Assembly (NCBI GenBank): GCA_017617525.1
Contig: JAFZWA010000006.1
Coordinates: forward strand, 124,001 to 188,000
Direction of reading: 5' to 3'
Origin: Clostridiales bacterium
GTDB taxonomy: Bacteria; Bacillota; Clostridia; Saccharofermentanales; Saccharofermentanaceae
Length of the DNA stretch: 64,000 nucleotides
Shown: positions 8,925-18,088 of the stretch, one piece after another
How the letters are laid out: every line of letters begins with the position of its first letter
Position numbering within the stretch: position 1 is the stretch's first letter
The notes under the pieces: model-generated
The model's input: only the letters and a program-made list of their open reading frames with translations
What the model was told of the DNA's origin: nothing
Database searches by the model: none
Made by a program: the position numbers and the translations under genes

Positions 8925-8953
8925 ATTCTATCTTAATTCCTATTATCCGTCAA
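8925..8953 (-). promoter_or_regulatory. strong promoter of icd
   Basis: On the minus strand TTGACG (8953-8948), a 17-nt spacer and TAGAAT (8930-8925), 30 nt before the icd ATG. One mismatch to consensus in each hexamer. Confidence 0.75.
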
Positions 8954-8960
8954 TTGTGAA

Positions 8961-10004
8961 TCAGACCTGTCCGCAAGCGGAAAGCAAGACTTCCATAGAC
9001 GTCCGATCGTCCATTTTTCCCGTCTTTACCCACTGGTCAGACTCAAAACAGAGCATGTAGATCTTTTCAAGCTGCGCGATCGTAAATCCTCTGGACTGAG
9101 ATACGAGATTTCTGGCCACAAAAGGATGGACTTTCAGTCTCGAAGCGATCTCCTGAGCATTACCGAGTTCTTTCGCGCAGATCAGATGACGAATGTGTCT
9201 TGCAAGCATAAGACGGATCTTCGGGATCGCCTCTTTCAAAAGGATCAGGTCATTTAAGATCTCAAGAGCTTTTCCGGGCTGCTTGTTTCCGATCGCGTCA
9301 GTCATATTAAAGACAGAAGCGTGCACGTCCGGGATGCTCAAACGATTCAAAAGCTCCATATCAAGCTCTTTTACGCCCTTGTTTTCACAATAGAGCATGA
9401 TCTTACACACTTCATTTTCGATCATTCTCATCGAAGAGTCAGTTCTACTGATGAGAGAACTGATACACATCGGAGAAGTGGCGATACTCTTCCTCGCAAA
9501 CGAGGATTTGATCCACTTCGTCAGCATCTCCTCGTTCTGAAAGCTGAATTCGGCAAGCGTGCCGATTCCGGCAACCGCGTCCAAAAGCTGTTTTTTGCGC
9601 TTATCTATCTTATCCTCAACGAATATAACCGCCGAAAACTCCGGGATAGATGACAAAGCCGATTTCCACTTCTCCACTTCCGAAGCGGAAGACGGAGCAC
9701 GGTTCGCCCAAAGGCCGAGATTTCGGATGACCGTCATACGGTATTTTGACATAAAAGGCGGAGAGCCTACAAGAGTTTGGAACTCATCTAGAGGCATTTC
9801 GGAATTTGTCTGGTCTTTCAGATAGAAATCCAGACTCTCGGCACCGGGAGAGATCCAGCGCTTCTTCATATCGGCGATCGTCTTATCGACAAGATACTTC
9901 TCTTCACCGCAAATGAGATATACCCTCGAAGCCGTATCGTTCTTGAGGTCATTTACTACATCGATGTAGTCTTTCCATGCACTGTTTTTCTCTTGTTTTG
10001 CCAT
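8961..10004 (-). CDS. holA: DNA polymerase III delta subunit
   Basis: A 347-residue protein with the delta-subunit layout: an N-terminal AAA-like domain starting with VYLICGEEKYLVDKTI, a middle lid domain, and a C-terminal collar domain ending in KTGKMDDRTSMEVLLSACG. It opens the sliding clamp during loading. Length fits the family (about 340). It begins 8 nt after the comEC stop; the comEC-holA order is common in Bacillota. GAGGAG lies 4 nt before the ATG. Confidence 0.9.
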   Translation of the reverse strand: MAKQEKNSAWKDYIDVVNDLKNDTASRVYLICGEEKYLVDKTIADMKKRWISPGAESLDFYLKDQTNSEMPLDEFQTLVGSPPFMSKYRMTVIRNLGLWANRAPSSASEVEKWKSALSSIPEFSAVIFVEDKIDKRKKQLLDAVAGIGTLAEFSFQNEEMLTKWIKSSFARKSIATSPMCISSLISRTDSSMRMIENEVCKIMLYCENKGVKELDMELLNRLSIPDVHASVFNMTDAIGNKQPGKALEILNDLILLKEAIPKIRLMLARHIRHLICAKELGNAQEIASRLKVHPFVARNLVSQSRGFTIAQLEKIYMLCFESDQWVKTGKMDDRTSMEVLLSACGQV

Positions 10005-10012
10005 ATATCTCC

Positions 10013-12364
10013 TCAGGAACTGAAATAGTAATCAAGATCCCATTCATTTTCATTTACCGAAAGAAGCACACAACCTCTTTCATCTGTCCTAAGCCAGGGA
10101 ATATCATGTTCCGAAAGCCGGTCAAGGACTTCCCCGGAAGGGTGTCCGTAATGATTATACCCTACACTAATCACGGCTGCATCTATCATTTTATCACTTA
10201 AGAAACTATCTGACGTTGAGAACCGGCTCCCGTGATGTGCCACTTTCAGAACCTGAATATGCCCCATATCAGGAGATTCCAGTTCTTTTTCAACATCTTC
10301 GGAAATATCCCCCGTGAAAAGCACTTTCGTATCATAGATCGAGCACATAATGACCATGGAATCATCATTACCGCCGGTCGTTGCCTCAGAAGGCCAGATG
10401 ATATGAAAAGAAAGATCATCATCGACAGTAACGACAGTGTCTTTGCTTAAGATCGTAACTTCAGAAGGAAGATCTGTAAAAACCGTCTTCAATTGCGCCA
10501 TTTCAGAGCTTTCCGCCCAGAATGGTGCGTACAGGTGATCGATTAATCCCAGATTCCAAAGTTCGATGATCCCGGAAATGTGATCCGCGTCCAAATGAGA
10601 GATGAATGCCATATCGATCCTTGATATGCCGAGATATTCCATGGTTGACCGGATCGTCTCCCCGTTCCCTTGATTTCCTCCGTCAACAAGGATCGACACA
10701 TCTCCGTGTGTAACGAGCGCACAATCTCCCTGTCCGACATCCAGAAAATAGATCGAAGAACGCTTTTCTTTGAAGAATACATGTTGGACGATGAACCCGA
10801 CAAAAGTAAGTAACGCGATCATAAACAGTATTCTTCTTCGAAATCCCGGTCGGATCAGCACGCAGAGCAAAAAACTGACTACCGAAGTAAGCAGGATCAT
10901 CGGAACCCGACTCATAGCCAGACTTCCTCCGAATTGCAAAGAACCGATGTACGCCATGCTTTTCAGGATCGAAACCATGCCTCGAACCGGAACGAAAAGC
11001 GCCATTCTAACCCCATGAAACGGAAGAGACATGCATATGACCGTCAAAACCAAACCGAGACTGCATATCATTTCAGCGGGAAATCCCGATAACACGACCG
11101 CCAATATAGATGAAAGCGACATTGTGTTACCCATACTGAGAAGCACGGGAATCATTCCGATATGGGCGCAGATAAAGCATGACAAAGCTGTTCGGATCTC
11201 TTCCGGAACAAAGGAAAGATGCCTATGCATGATCTTTTCCGTTTTCTTATGAAAGATCATGATCGAAAATGTCGCTCCGAACGATAACAGAAGTCCTGAA
11301 GAAAAGATGGCGAAAGGATCTGAAACCATCAGGATCAGTGCACTTAGAGAGCATGCGGATAGTCGGTCAATACAACGCTTAAAGAACGACAGATATCCTA
11401 TGATCAGATACATTAATATGCTTCTTGAGGCGGACCCTGACCATCCACAGACAAATCCGAACAGCAACAGGAAAGCGGTCAAGCCGAAGATCTTGTGTTT
11501 TTCGTCCAGGATCAGTGAACACAAAACTCCTACAGTCGCTGTGAAATAGCCGACATGCGCGCCTGAAACAACTAAAAGATGCGAAAGATTGCTCTTTCGG
11601 AACAACTTTTTATCCGCTTTGCTTAAATGAGAGTCATCCCCAATGATCATTGCCGACAGCACAGATGCCGTTTCTTCATCAGTGCTGTCCATCCAGATCG
11701 CGTAAAAGATCCTGCGGATCTTCGCTCCAACACGATAGCCGATATTCTGCAGCGAGAGATCAGGATTCTCTATGACTTCATAATCCGCCCATTCCGCGGA
11801 TCTGAGGATGCCCTTCCGTCGATAATACGAAGAAACATCCATATCACCGGGGTTTCCTTTGGTGACGATCGGCGCGATCTTGGCATCCAATCTTAGGAAA
11901 TCCCCATATTCCATGATCTGGTCAGTAAGGAGGATTATCCTTTCATTACTCTCCAGAACAAGTTCAACATTCTTATACCCTTCATCGGAAGCATTCGCAG
12001 AACTCACCTTTGCGGTCCCGGAATAGTACTCGCAGTAGTTCAACCTTCTCTCATAGTTCTTCCATAATGAAAACCCGAAGTAACATAAAGCAAACCCTGA
12101 AACGGCAATAAGTATCGTAACAAGCTCGGAGATCTTCCTTCCGCTTGAAAAGCACAAGTACCCGAAGAGCACAGAAAAACAGATAACGACCACGAGGCTG
12201 CTCAACTTTGAACCGAAAAAGGAAATATAGCTTCCGAACATGCAGCATATCAATAAAACCAGCAAAGGACGGCTCATAACGGTACAAATGCACCTTTCGA
12301 CCCATACATCCAGAAAGAATGATGATTTTCGGCTCTTAGAAAACACAGATGGCTGCGCGAGCAT
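10013..12364 (-). CDS. comEC: ComEC/Rec2 DNA-uptake channel protein
   Basis: A 783-residue integral membrane protein for transport of single-stranded DNA into the cell during natural transformation. It has an N-terminal soluble domain between membrane segments (about residues 30-200), the polytopic competence domain (about 230-520) with LLVVSGAHVGYFTA, and a C-terminal MBL domain with LDVGQGDCALV, VDGGNQG, HLDADH (near 590-595) and VAHHGSRFS, so the nuclease-like metal site is intact. The ATG at 12364 has GGAGG 10 nt upstream, and that site lies inside a hairpin. Presence of comEC does not by itself show that the cell is competent. Confidence 0.93.
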   Translation of the reverse strand: MLAQPSVFSKSRKSSFFLDVWVERCICTVMSRPLLVLLICCMFGSYISFFGSKLSSLVVVICFSVLFGYLCFSSGRKISELVTILIAVSGFALCYFGFSLWKNYERRLNYCEYYSGTAKVSSANASDEGYKNVELVLESNERIILLTDQIMEYGDFLRLDAKIAPIVTKGNPGDMDVSSYYRRKGILRSAEWADYEVIENPDLSLQNIGYRVGAKIRRIFYAIWMDSTDEETASVLSAMIIGDDSHLSKADKKLFRKSNLSHLLVVSGAHVGYFTATVGVLCSLILDEKHKIFGLTAFLLLFGFVCGWSGSASRSILMYLIIGYLSFFKRCIDRLSACSLSALILMVSDPFAIFSSGLLLSFGATFSIMIFHKKTEKIMHRHLSFVPEEIRTALSCFICAHIGMIPVLLSMGNTMSLSSILAVVLSGFPAEMICSLGLVLTVICMSLPFHGVRMALFVPVRGMVSILKSMAYIGSLQFGGSLAMSRVPMILLTSVVSFLLCVLIRPGFRRRILFMIALLTFVGFIVQHVFFKEKRSSIYFLDVGQGDCALVTHGDVSILVDGGNQGNGETIRSTMEYLGISRIDMAFISHLDADHISGIIELWNLGLIDHLYAPFWAESSEMAQLKTVFTDLPSEVTILSKDTVVTVDDDLSFHIIWPSEATTGGNDDSMVIMCSIYDTKVLFTGDISEDVEKELESPDMGHIQVLKVAHHGSRFSTSDSFLSDKMIDAAVISVGYNHYGHPSGEVLDRLSEHDIPWLRTDERGCVLLSVNENEWDLDYYFSS

Positions 12365-12401
12365 AAAAAAATGTCCTCCATATAATCAATAAGGACATTT
12401 T
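12365..12401 (-). terminator. hairpin with T-run enclosing the comEC ribosome site
   Basis: On the minus strand AAAATGTCC (12401-12393) pairs perfectly with GGACATTTT (12376-12368) around a 16-nt loop, and the T-run goes straight into the comEC ATG. The SD sequence GGAGG sits across the loop and the second arm. It probably stops engB transcripts and may also hide the comEC ribosome site. Confidence 0.65.
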
Positions 12402-12482
12402 AAATGTGGAACAATTGCATTTCTTATCCAAAACGCGACAAAATCCCGCAAATCTTCGAAATTTCAACGGTTTCGGAATCGA

Positions 12483-13088
12483 TCAGCCGTTCAATTCATC
12501 CTGAAGATATTCTTCGATCGCGGCACGAAGGTCATCGAGTCCCACTTTCTTTTCAGAAGAAACAGCGAAGATTCGGGCATCTTCATGGAAATCCAGGATC
12601 TTGGAAAACTCATTAAGCTGCTTTCTGATCTGTGCCTTGGAGAGTTTGTCACACTTGGTAAAAACAAGGAAATACGGGATACCCGATTGATTCATATAGT
12701 CGAGCATACGGATATCGTCGGCGGATGGAGCGTGACGGACATCGAGCAGGTGCAGGACCAGAGAAAACTTTCTTCCGGATACAAAATACTGATCGCAGAG
12801 CTTATTGAACTTTTCTTTGACGTCTTTCGCGGCCTTCGCGTAGCCGTAGCCCGGAAGATCGGCAAAGTACAGTTTATCATCTACATTGAAATATACGACG
12901 ACACGGGTCTTTCCCGGGGTGGCGCTGACTCTTGCCAGTTTCTTATTATCGGCAAGCGCGTTGATCAAAGATGACTTTCCGACATTGGATTTTCCGGAAA
13001 AGACGATCTCCGGGCGGTCAGACGGCGGACAAGACGCGATATCGGACGCGACTCCCCAAAATGTAGTCTTTCTAAACTGAATGCTCAT
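12483..13088 (-). CDS. engB: ribosome biogenesis GTPase EngB/YsxC
   Basis: A 201-residue TRAFAC GTPase needed for late assembly of the 50S ribosomal subunit. G1 is GKSNVGKSSL, G3 is DLPGYGYAKA, G4 is TKCDK and G5 is AVSSEK, all in the usual order and spacing. The ATG at 13088 has GGAGG 6 nt upstream. It is transcribed away from the PRPP synthase genes and ends before the comEC hairpin. Confidence 0.95.
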   Translation of the reverse strand: MSIQFRKTTFWGVASDIASCPPSDRPEIVFSGKSNVGKSSLINALADNKKLARVSATPGKTRVVVYFNVDDKLYFADLPGYGYAKAAKDVKEKFNKLCDQYFVSGRKFSLVLHLLDVRHAPSADDIRMLDYMNQSGIPYFLVFTKCDKLSKAQIRKQLNEFSKILDFHEDARIFAVSSEKKVGLDDLRAAIEEYLQDELNG

Positions 13089-13113
13089 GTCTTTCCTCCC
13101 GGATTTTTAGTCT

Positions 13114-13258
13114 ATGATACCACAATCTCAACGTCTTCAAAAAATCGCCTCAAAATCGCAAATGATTTTTATATGCACTTTACCTATTATCCGCAAAGTT
13201 TTTTTCAGATAATTTTCAAAAGATTACAGTACCAAATAAAAATGAATAGGGTTATACT
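13114..13258. promoter_or_regulatory. divergent promoter region engB / PRPP synthases
   Basis: The 212-nt gap between engB and the first PRPP synthase holds, on the minus strand, TGGTATCAT (extended -10 at 13114-13122) for engB, and on the plus strand TATACT at 13253-13258 without a convincing -35 for the PRPP synthase pair. Around 13139-13172 there is an AT-rich stretch with the repeat AAAATCGC and a small AAAATC/GATTTT hairpin of unknown meaning. Confidence 0.4.
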
Positions 13259-13300
13259 ATTTTTGTAGCGGTAGGCTATATTGATTTTGTGGAGGAATCT

Positions 13301-14524
13301 ATGCCGGAGAATATGTCAACACCGAGTCCTGTTGATCCTTTTGACTATCGTGGCTACCTTTTGGAGCCTTTCGGACCGATTGGTATTATTTCTCATACCT
13401 CGAACGAAGCCTTTGTTCGACAGGTTAATGACATCTTATACGAAAAAAGACTCCTCAAACAGCAGAAGAATTATAGTCCTTATGTAAACAGCGCAGGCTA
13501 TTTACGTAGGGATTTTACTATTTCAGCGACGATCACGCGTTTCCAGACTGGTGAAGGTAAAGTAACGATCAATCAGACCGTAAGAGGCCATGATATCTAC
13601 ATCATTTCCGATGTTCTCAACCACGAAGAGTCCTTCTCTCTTTCCGGTGCCAAGCACTTTACAAGCCCTGACGATCATTTCCGTGATCTTCTCCGTATCA
13701 TCATGGCAGTCAGCGGAAAAGCCAGAAGAATCAATGTCATCATGCCTTTCCTTTACGAAGGCAGGCAGGATCACTGCATCACAAGAGAATCTCTCGACTG
13801 CGCGCAGATGCTCAAAGACCTCTACAACCTCGGCGTTGCGAACCTGATCGTATTTGACCCGCATGACCCGAGAATCATCAACGCGGTTCCGCTTATGGGC
13901 ATCGAGATGCCGAAATCCGCATATAAGATCATTCACACCCTGATTTCTAAGAATCCGGGTCTCCACATCGATAAAGACAACATGATGATCATCAGCCCTG
14001 ACGAAACAGCTGTTTCCAGAGCGATCTTCTACTCGTCCATGCTCGAGCTTCCTCTCGGCCTGTTCTATCGTGACCGTGACTACACAAAGGTCGATTCTGA
14101 AGGCAATCATCCGATCAAGAGTTTCCGCTTCCTCGGCGATGACCCGAAAGGCAAGGACGTTCTGATCGTAGACGATATGATCAACTCCGGTAACACCATG
14201 ATCCGTACTGCCCGTTACATGCACGAGCGCGGAGCCGGAAACATCTTCTGTGCCGCACCGTTCGGTCTTTTCACCGACGGTCTCGAGCCTTTCAACAAGG
14301 CACATGAAGAAGGCATCATCAAACAGGTATACTGCACGAACCTTACATACCGCCCGAAGGAGCTTTTCGATACTCCGTGGTATGTAGACGTAAATATGAC
14401 ACCATTTGTAGCACGTCTTATCGACGCACTGAATGTTGACGAATCTATAGGACAACTTATCAGCCCGATCGAGAAGTTCAACTCCCTTCTCGGCCAGGTA
14501 CGTATCGAAGAATTGATGGGGTAA
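13301..14524 (+). CDS. PRPP synthase paralogue 1, long form, catalytic Lys replaced
   Basis: A 407-residue member of the ribose-phosphate pyrophosphokinase family, which makes PRPP from ribose 5-phosphate and ATP. Visible landmarks are MPFLYEGRQDH (ATP site), FDPHDPRI (catalytic His region) and the PRPP loop VLIVDDMINSGNTM. The flexible catalytic loop reads FYRDRDYTKV where the next gene has FYKRRDYTRV, so the catalytic Lys seems to be Arg. ATG at 13301 has GGAGG 5 nt upstream; a GTG at 13289 precedes it and is rejected. The protein is about 90 residues longer than classical PrsA. It may be a weakly active or regulatory partner of the neighbouring paralogue. Confidence 0.85.
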   Translation: MPENMSTPSPVDPFDYRGYLLEPFGPIGIISHTSNEAFVRQVNDILYEKRLLKQQKNYSPYVNSAGYLRRDFTISATITRFQTGEGKVTINQTVRGHDIYIISDVLNHEESFSLSGAKHFTSPDDHFRDLLRIIMAVSGKARRINVIMPFLYEGRQDHCITRESLDCAQMLKDLYNLGVANLIVFDPHDPRIINAVPLMGIEMPKSAYKIIHTLISKNPGLHIDKDNMMIISPDETAVSRAIFYSSMLELPLGLFYRDRDYTKVDSEGNHPIKSFRFLGDDPKGKDVLIVDDMINSGNTMIRTARYMHERGAGNIFCAAPFGLFTDGLEPFNKAHEEGIIKQVYCTNLTYRPKELFDTPWYVDVNMTPFVARLIDALNVDESIGQLISPIEKFNSLLGQVRIEELMG

Positions 14525-14531
14525 TATCAAA

Positions 14532-15791
14532 ATGAATGAGACAGAGGTAAACAAGTCTATGCAACCGATTATCCAGAGCCCGGACGAAGGCGCTTATTCC
14601 CGTTATAACCAGTATGGCGACAACCCGATGGCACCGGTCGGACCGATCGCGCTTGTTCCGCTTAAGGGCAGCGTCGAGTTTACAGATAAAGTAAACTGGT
14701 ACCTGAACAAAAGAAGATCCGAATATCAGGAACATGAGTTCATCAGTAAGTACCCGGGCTTCTATCGTCAGGACTACAGGATCGAAGTTGAAAACACGAG
14801 ATTCTCTTCCGGTGAAGGTAAGGCGGTTATCCAGAGCTCTGTCCGTGGTCACGACCTGTTCATCATTAGTGACGTAACCAACTTCTCCTGCACATACAAG
14901 ATGTTCGGTCAGGAAAACCACATGAGTCCGGATGATCACTATCAGGATCTCAAGCGTGTTATCCTCGCCTGCTCCGGTAAGGCCCGCCGTATCAACGTCA
15001 TCATGCCGTTCCTTTACGAAGGCCGTCAGCACAAGAGAAACTCCCGTGAGTCCCTCGACTGCGCTTTTGCCCTCGAAGAGATCTACGGTCTCGGCGTTGA
15101 GAACATCATCACATTCGACGCGCACGACGAGCGTGTAGCAAACGCTATTCCTACATCCGGTTTTGAGAGCCTTTCGGCTACCTACCAGATCATCAAGGAA
15201 ATGTACCGTTCCATCCCTGATCTGCACTTTACCAAAGATAAGTTCATGGTAATCAGCCCGGATGAAGGCGGTATCTCTCGTGCTATGTACTTCGCTTCCA
15301 TGCTCGGTGTTCCGCTGGGTACATTCTATAAGCGCAGAGACTATACAAGAGTAGTTAACGGCAGAAACCCGATCGTTGCTCATGAATTCCTCGGTGAATC
15401 CGTTGAAGGTCTTGATATCCTTATCGTAGACGATATGATCTCTTCCGGTGATTCCATGCTGGATATCGCTCGTGAAATGAAGCAGCGTGGAGCCAGAAAC
15501 ATCTACTGCGCCGTTACTTTCGGCCTCTTCACAGAGGGCGTTGAGCACTTTGACAGAGCTTATGAAGAAGGCATCATCTCGAAGGTATTTGCAACGAACC
15601 TGATCTACAGACGTCCGGAACTCCTTGCGGCTCCGTGGTTTGCAGATGTTAATATGAGCAAGTTCGTCGCTCTCCTTATCGACGCGATCAACCACGACTC
15701 CTCTCTGTCGAACCTCATTAAGCCGACAGACAAGATCAAGAAACTTCTCGCAAGCAAGGGCGATCTTAAAGATCCTTCTGAACAGTCCTGA
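14532..15791 (+). CDS. prs: PRPP synthase paralogue 2, long form
   Basis: A 419-residue ribose-phosphate pyrophosphokinase that follows its paralogue by 7 nt. Landmarks: MPFLYEGRQHKRNSRESLDC, FDAHDERVANAIP (His region), the catalytic loop FYKRRDYTRV with Lys and Arg kept, and the PRPP loop ILIVDDMISSGDSM. It therefore looks like the active member of the pair and would supply PRPP for nucleotide, His and Trp synthesis (purL is elsewhere in this window). Its ribosome site is weak (GGGGTAA, 7 nt before the ATG), which suggests coupling to the upstream gene; an ATG 13 codons downstream is another possible start. Confidence 0.88.
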   Translation: MNETEVNKSMQPIIQSPDEGAYSRYNQYGDNPMAPVGPIALVPLKGSVEFTDKVNWYLNKRRSEYQEHEFISKYPGFYRQDYRIEVENTRFSSGEGKAVIQSSVRGHDLFIISDVTNFSCTYKMFGQENHMSPDDHYQDLKRVILACSGKARRINVIMPFLYEGRQHKRNSRESLDCAFALEEIYGLGVENIITFDAHDERVANAIPTSGFESLSATYQIIKEMYRSIPDLHFTKDKFMVISPDEGGISRAMYFASMLGVPLGTFYKRRDYTRVVNGRNPIVAHEFLGESVEGLDILIVDDMISSGDSMLDIAREMKQRGARNIYCAVTFGLFTEGVEHFDRAYEEGIISKVFATNLIYRRPELLAAPWFADVNMSKFVALLIDAINHDSSLSNLIKPTDKIKKLLASKGDLKDPSEQS

Positions 15792-15799
15792 TCGCACCT

Positions 15800-16174
15800 A
15801 TGGCACAGCGTAAGACGACATCATCGAATCGATCAACTCAAAGATCCGGAAGTACTGCCAGAAAAGCACCGGCTTCTTCCCGTTCGTCGAAAAGCACCAA
15901 AAAGCCTGTCGTTTACGAAGAAGAAAAGGAACCTCTGTATTCCGTCATCTGGTCTTATTCTTGGGGAAAAGCACTGTACCTTCTCCTCGGTATCCTTGTC
16001 CTGATCGGACTGGATTTCCTGATCGCCATGAATCACTATGATCTCTTTTTCACGGTGCTCGGCATCGAGATCATAGCCGCTATGCTGATCGGATGGATCG
16101 TTTTCATTGTCCTCGACCGTATGAAGCAGAAAGAACTGGCTTCGGAAATGCAGGACGAAGATCCTGAGGAATGA
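15800..16174 (+). CDS. small membrane protein with Lys/Ser-rich N terminus
   Basis: A 124-residue protein of unknown family. The first 35 residues are rich in Arg, Ser, Thr and Lys (cytosolic, positive), followed by two membrane segments (about residues 55-73 and 82-104) with a very short turn (NHYD) and a C-terminal acidic tail. It lies 8 nt after prs and 3 nt before rqcH, so the four plus-strand genes likely form one operon. No function can be assigned. Confidence 0.65.
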   Translation: MAQRKTTSSNRSTQRSGSTARKAPASSRSSKSTKKPVVYEEEKEPLYSVIWSYSWGKALYLLLGILVLIGLDFLIAMNHYDLFFTVLGIEIIAAMLIGWIVFIVLDRMKQKELASEMQDEDPEE

Positions 16175-16177
16175 TCT

Positions 16178-18088
16178 ATGCCATTGGACGGTATCTCCAC
16201 TCACCTGCTCGCAAATGAGTTAAACAAAGAGCTTTCGGGCGCAAGGATCGATAAGATCTACCAGCCCGGCCGTTTTGACGTGTTCTTTACCGTCAGATCC
16301 CAAAACGGAAATAGCAAGCTTCTCCTAAGCTGTGACCCGCAAAGCCCGAGAGTTCAACTGACGGAACATATGCGCGAAAACCCGCAGATGCCGCCGAATT
16401 TCTGTATGCTTCTTCGAAAGCACCTTCAGGGCGCGCGTATCCTGAGCGTAGAATGCCCCGGTTTTGAAAGAATCATAGAGATCTCCATCTCCACCACGGA
16501 CGAACTCCATGACACATCGACTAAGAAGCTGGTCATCGAGATGATGGGCAGATACAGTAATATCATCTTCCTGACTTCCGAGAACAGGATCATTGACGCG
16601 CTTGTTCACGTTGACAGCAGCACGAGCCGCGTTCGTGAGATCATGCCGGCTCGAATCTATGAGGCGCCGCCCGCTCAGGGAAAGATCGCGCCTGACCAGG
16701 CTCTTTCCATGATCGACAACGGAGAAATGCCGATCCTTAAAGATTCCCTGCAAAGGCCTGTCGCGAAAGCTCTTCTCGACTCGATCCTCGGATTCTCCCC
16801 GCTTCTTGCCAACGACATCTGTTTTCAGGCAAAGATCGACCCGAGGTGCGGATATTCTTCTCTTTTCTCTGACCAGATCGACGCGATAAGACCTATCTGC
16901 AGAAAGATCCTTTCTGACATCTGCGAGGGCAGACCTTCACCGACTGTCTTTTATATCGATGGTGAGCCGAAAGACTGGCACGCGCTGTCATTAAAGGACG
17001 CAGGTATACCGAAACCGTGCAAAACGATCTCCGAAGCGATGGATCATGTCCAGTACTTTTCGGATATGCGCATGCGTTTTGAAGCCAAAAGACGTTCGAT
17101 CCGATCGATCCTTACAATGGCGTTTAATCATGCGTCCAAAAAGCTTTCCATTCATGAAGAGGATATCCGTGAGACTGAAAATGCCGAAAAGCTTAAGAGC
17201 GAAGGCGAACTTGTCCTGGCATATCAGTACCTGATCAAGCCCGATGACACTTCTCTTACGATCCCGGACTACCCAGACTTCGGCCAATCGACAACGATCG
17301 ATCTTGAACCCGGAATGACTGCTTCCGAACAGGGGCAGCTCTATCTTAAGAGATATAGAAAAGCCATCAGCCGCCGAGAATCCGCGCTTCGTTTCCTCGA
17401 AGCCGAAAAGGAAGAAGTCTCCTATCTGGATTCCCTTCTTCACGCCGTAGACGCGGCAAGTGAGGTCGAAGATCTTCAGGCCATCGAATATGAGATCAAA
17501 ACCTCTCTTTCAGCCGAAAAGGAAGATCGTTCCAAGCAGAATAATGCAAACCAGATCTATTATCCGGGAAAATCCAAGTCCGGCAAGGCTTCGTCCCGAA
17601 ATCTTCGCCAGGCCGCTCGTGCCGCGCAGGCAAAAAAGAACAAAGCAAAGACCGCCAAGAAATCCGAAGATCCTTCCGATCCCCGTAAATACTATGTTGA
17701 CGGCGGTCTCGAAGTGCTTTCCGGAAGGAATAATATTCAAAACGACAATCTCACCTTCCACGTCGCAGCAAAGGACGATCTTTGGTTCCATGCCAAGAAC
17801 ATTCCTGGTACGCACGTTATTCTTCGCACCTATGGAAAAGCACCTTCCGACAAAGCGATCACGCAGGCCGCATCAGTCGCCGCCTACTATTCAAGAAGCA
17901 ATAAGCCTTTTTCCGGCGGGATAAGCGAGTCGAAGACCGAATACGATGTTCGGGTCGAGATCGACTACTGCCCGGTCAGCCACGTCAAAAAGATCCCGAA
18001 AGCAAAGCCGGGAATGGTCATTTACGAGGAATACAATACTCTTTTGGTCAGCGCGAAACTTCCCAGGAATCAGGAAAACCAGAAATGA
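16178..18088 (+). CDS. rqcH: RqcH (NEMF/Rqc2 family), ribosome-quality-control factor
   Basis: A 636-residue NFACT protein. The N-terminal NFACT-N domain begins MPLDGISTHLLANEL, helix-hairpin-helix and coiled-coil parts fill the middle (about 330-450), and the C-terminal NFACT-R/DUF814 domain carries HAKNIPGTHVILRT. In bacteria RqcH binds split 50S subunits with stalled chains and adds C-terminal alanine tails that mark them for degradation; older records call it fibronectin-binding protein. The conserved Asp-Arg pair in NFACT-N reads Glu-Arg here (PGFERI). GAGGA lies 7 nt before the ATG. Its 3' end overlaps convergent queH by 41 nt. Confidence 0.92.
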   Translation: MPLDGISTHLLANELNKELSGARIDKIYQPGRFDVFFTVRSQNGNSKLLLSCDPQSPRVQLTEHMRENPQMPPNFCMLLRKHLQGARILSVECPGFERIIEISISTTDELHDTSTKKLVIEMMGRYSNIIFLTSENRIIDALVHVDSSTSRVREIMPARIYEAPPAQGKIAPDQALSMIDNGEMPILKDSLQRPVAKALLDSILGFSPLLANDICFQAKIDPRCGYSSLFSDQIDAIRPICRKILSDICEGRPSPTVFYIDGEPKDWHALSLKDAGIPKPCKTISEAMDHVQYFSDMRMRFEAKRRSIRSILTMAFNHASKKLSIHEEDIRETENAEKLKSEGELVLAYQYLIKPDDTSLTIPDYPDFGQSTTIDLEPGMTASEQGQLYLKRYRKAISRRESALRFLEAEKEEVSYLDSLLHAVDAASEVEDLQAIEYEIKTSLSAEKEDRSKQNNANQIYYPGKSKSGKASSRNLRQAARAAQAKKNKAKTAKKSEDPSDPRKYYVDGGLEVLSGRNNIQNDNLTFHVAAKDDLWFHAKNIPGTHVILRTYGKAPSDKAITQAASVAAYYSRSNKPFSGGISESKTEYDVRVEIDYCPVSHVKKIPKAKPGMVIYEEYNTLLVSAKLPRNQENQK

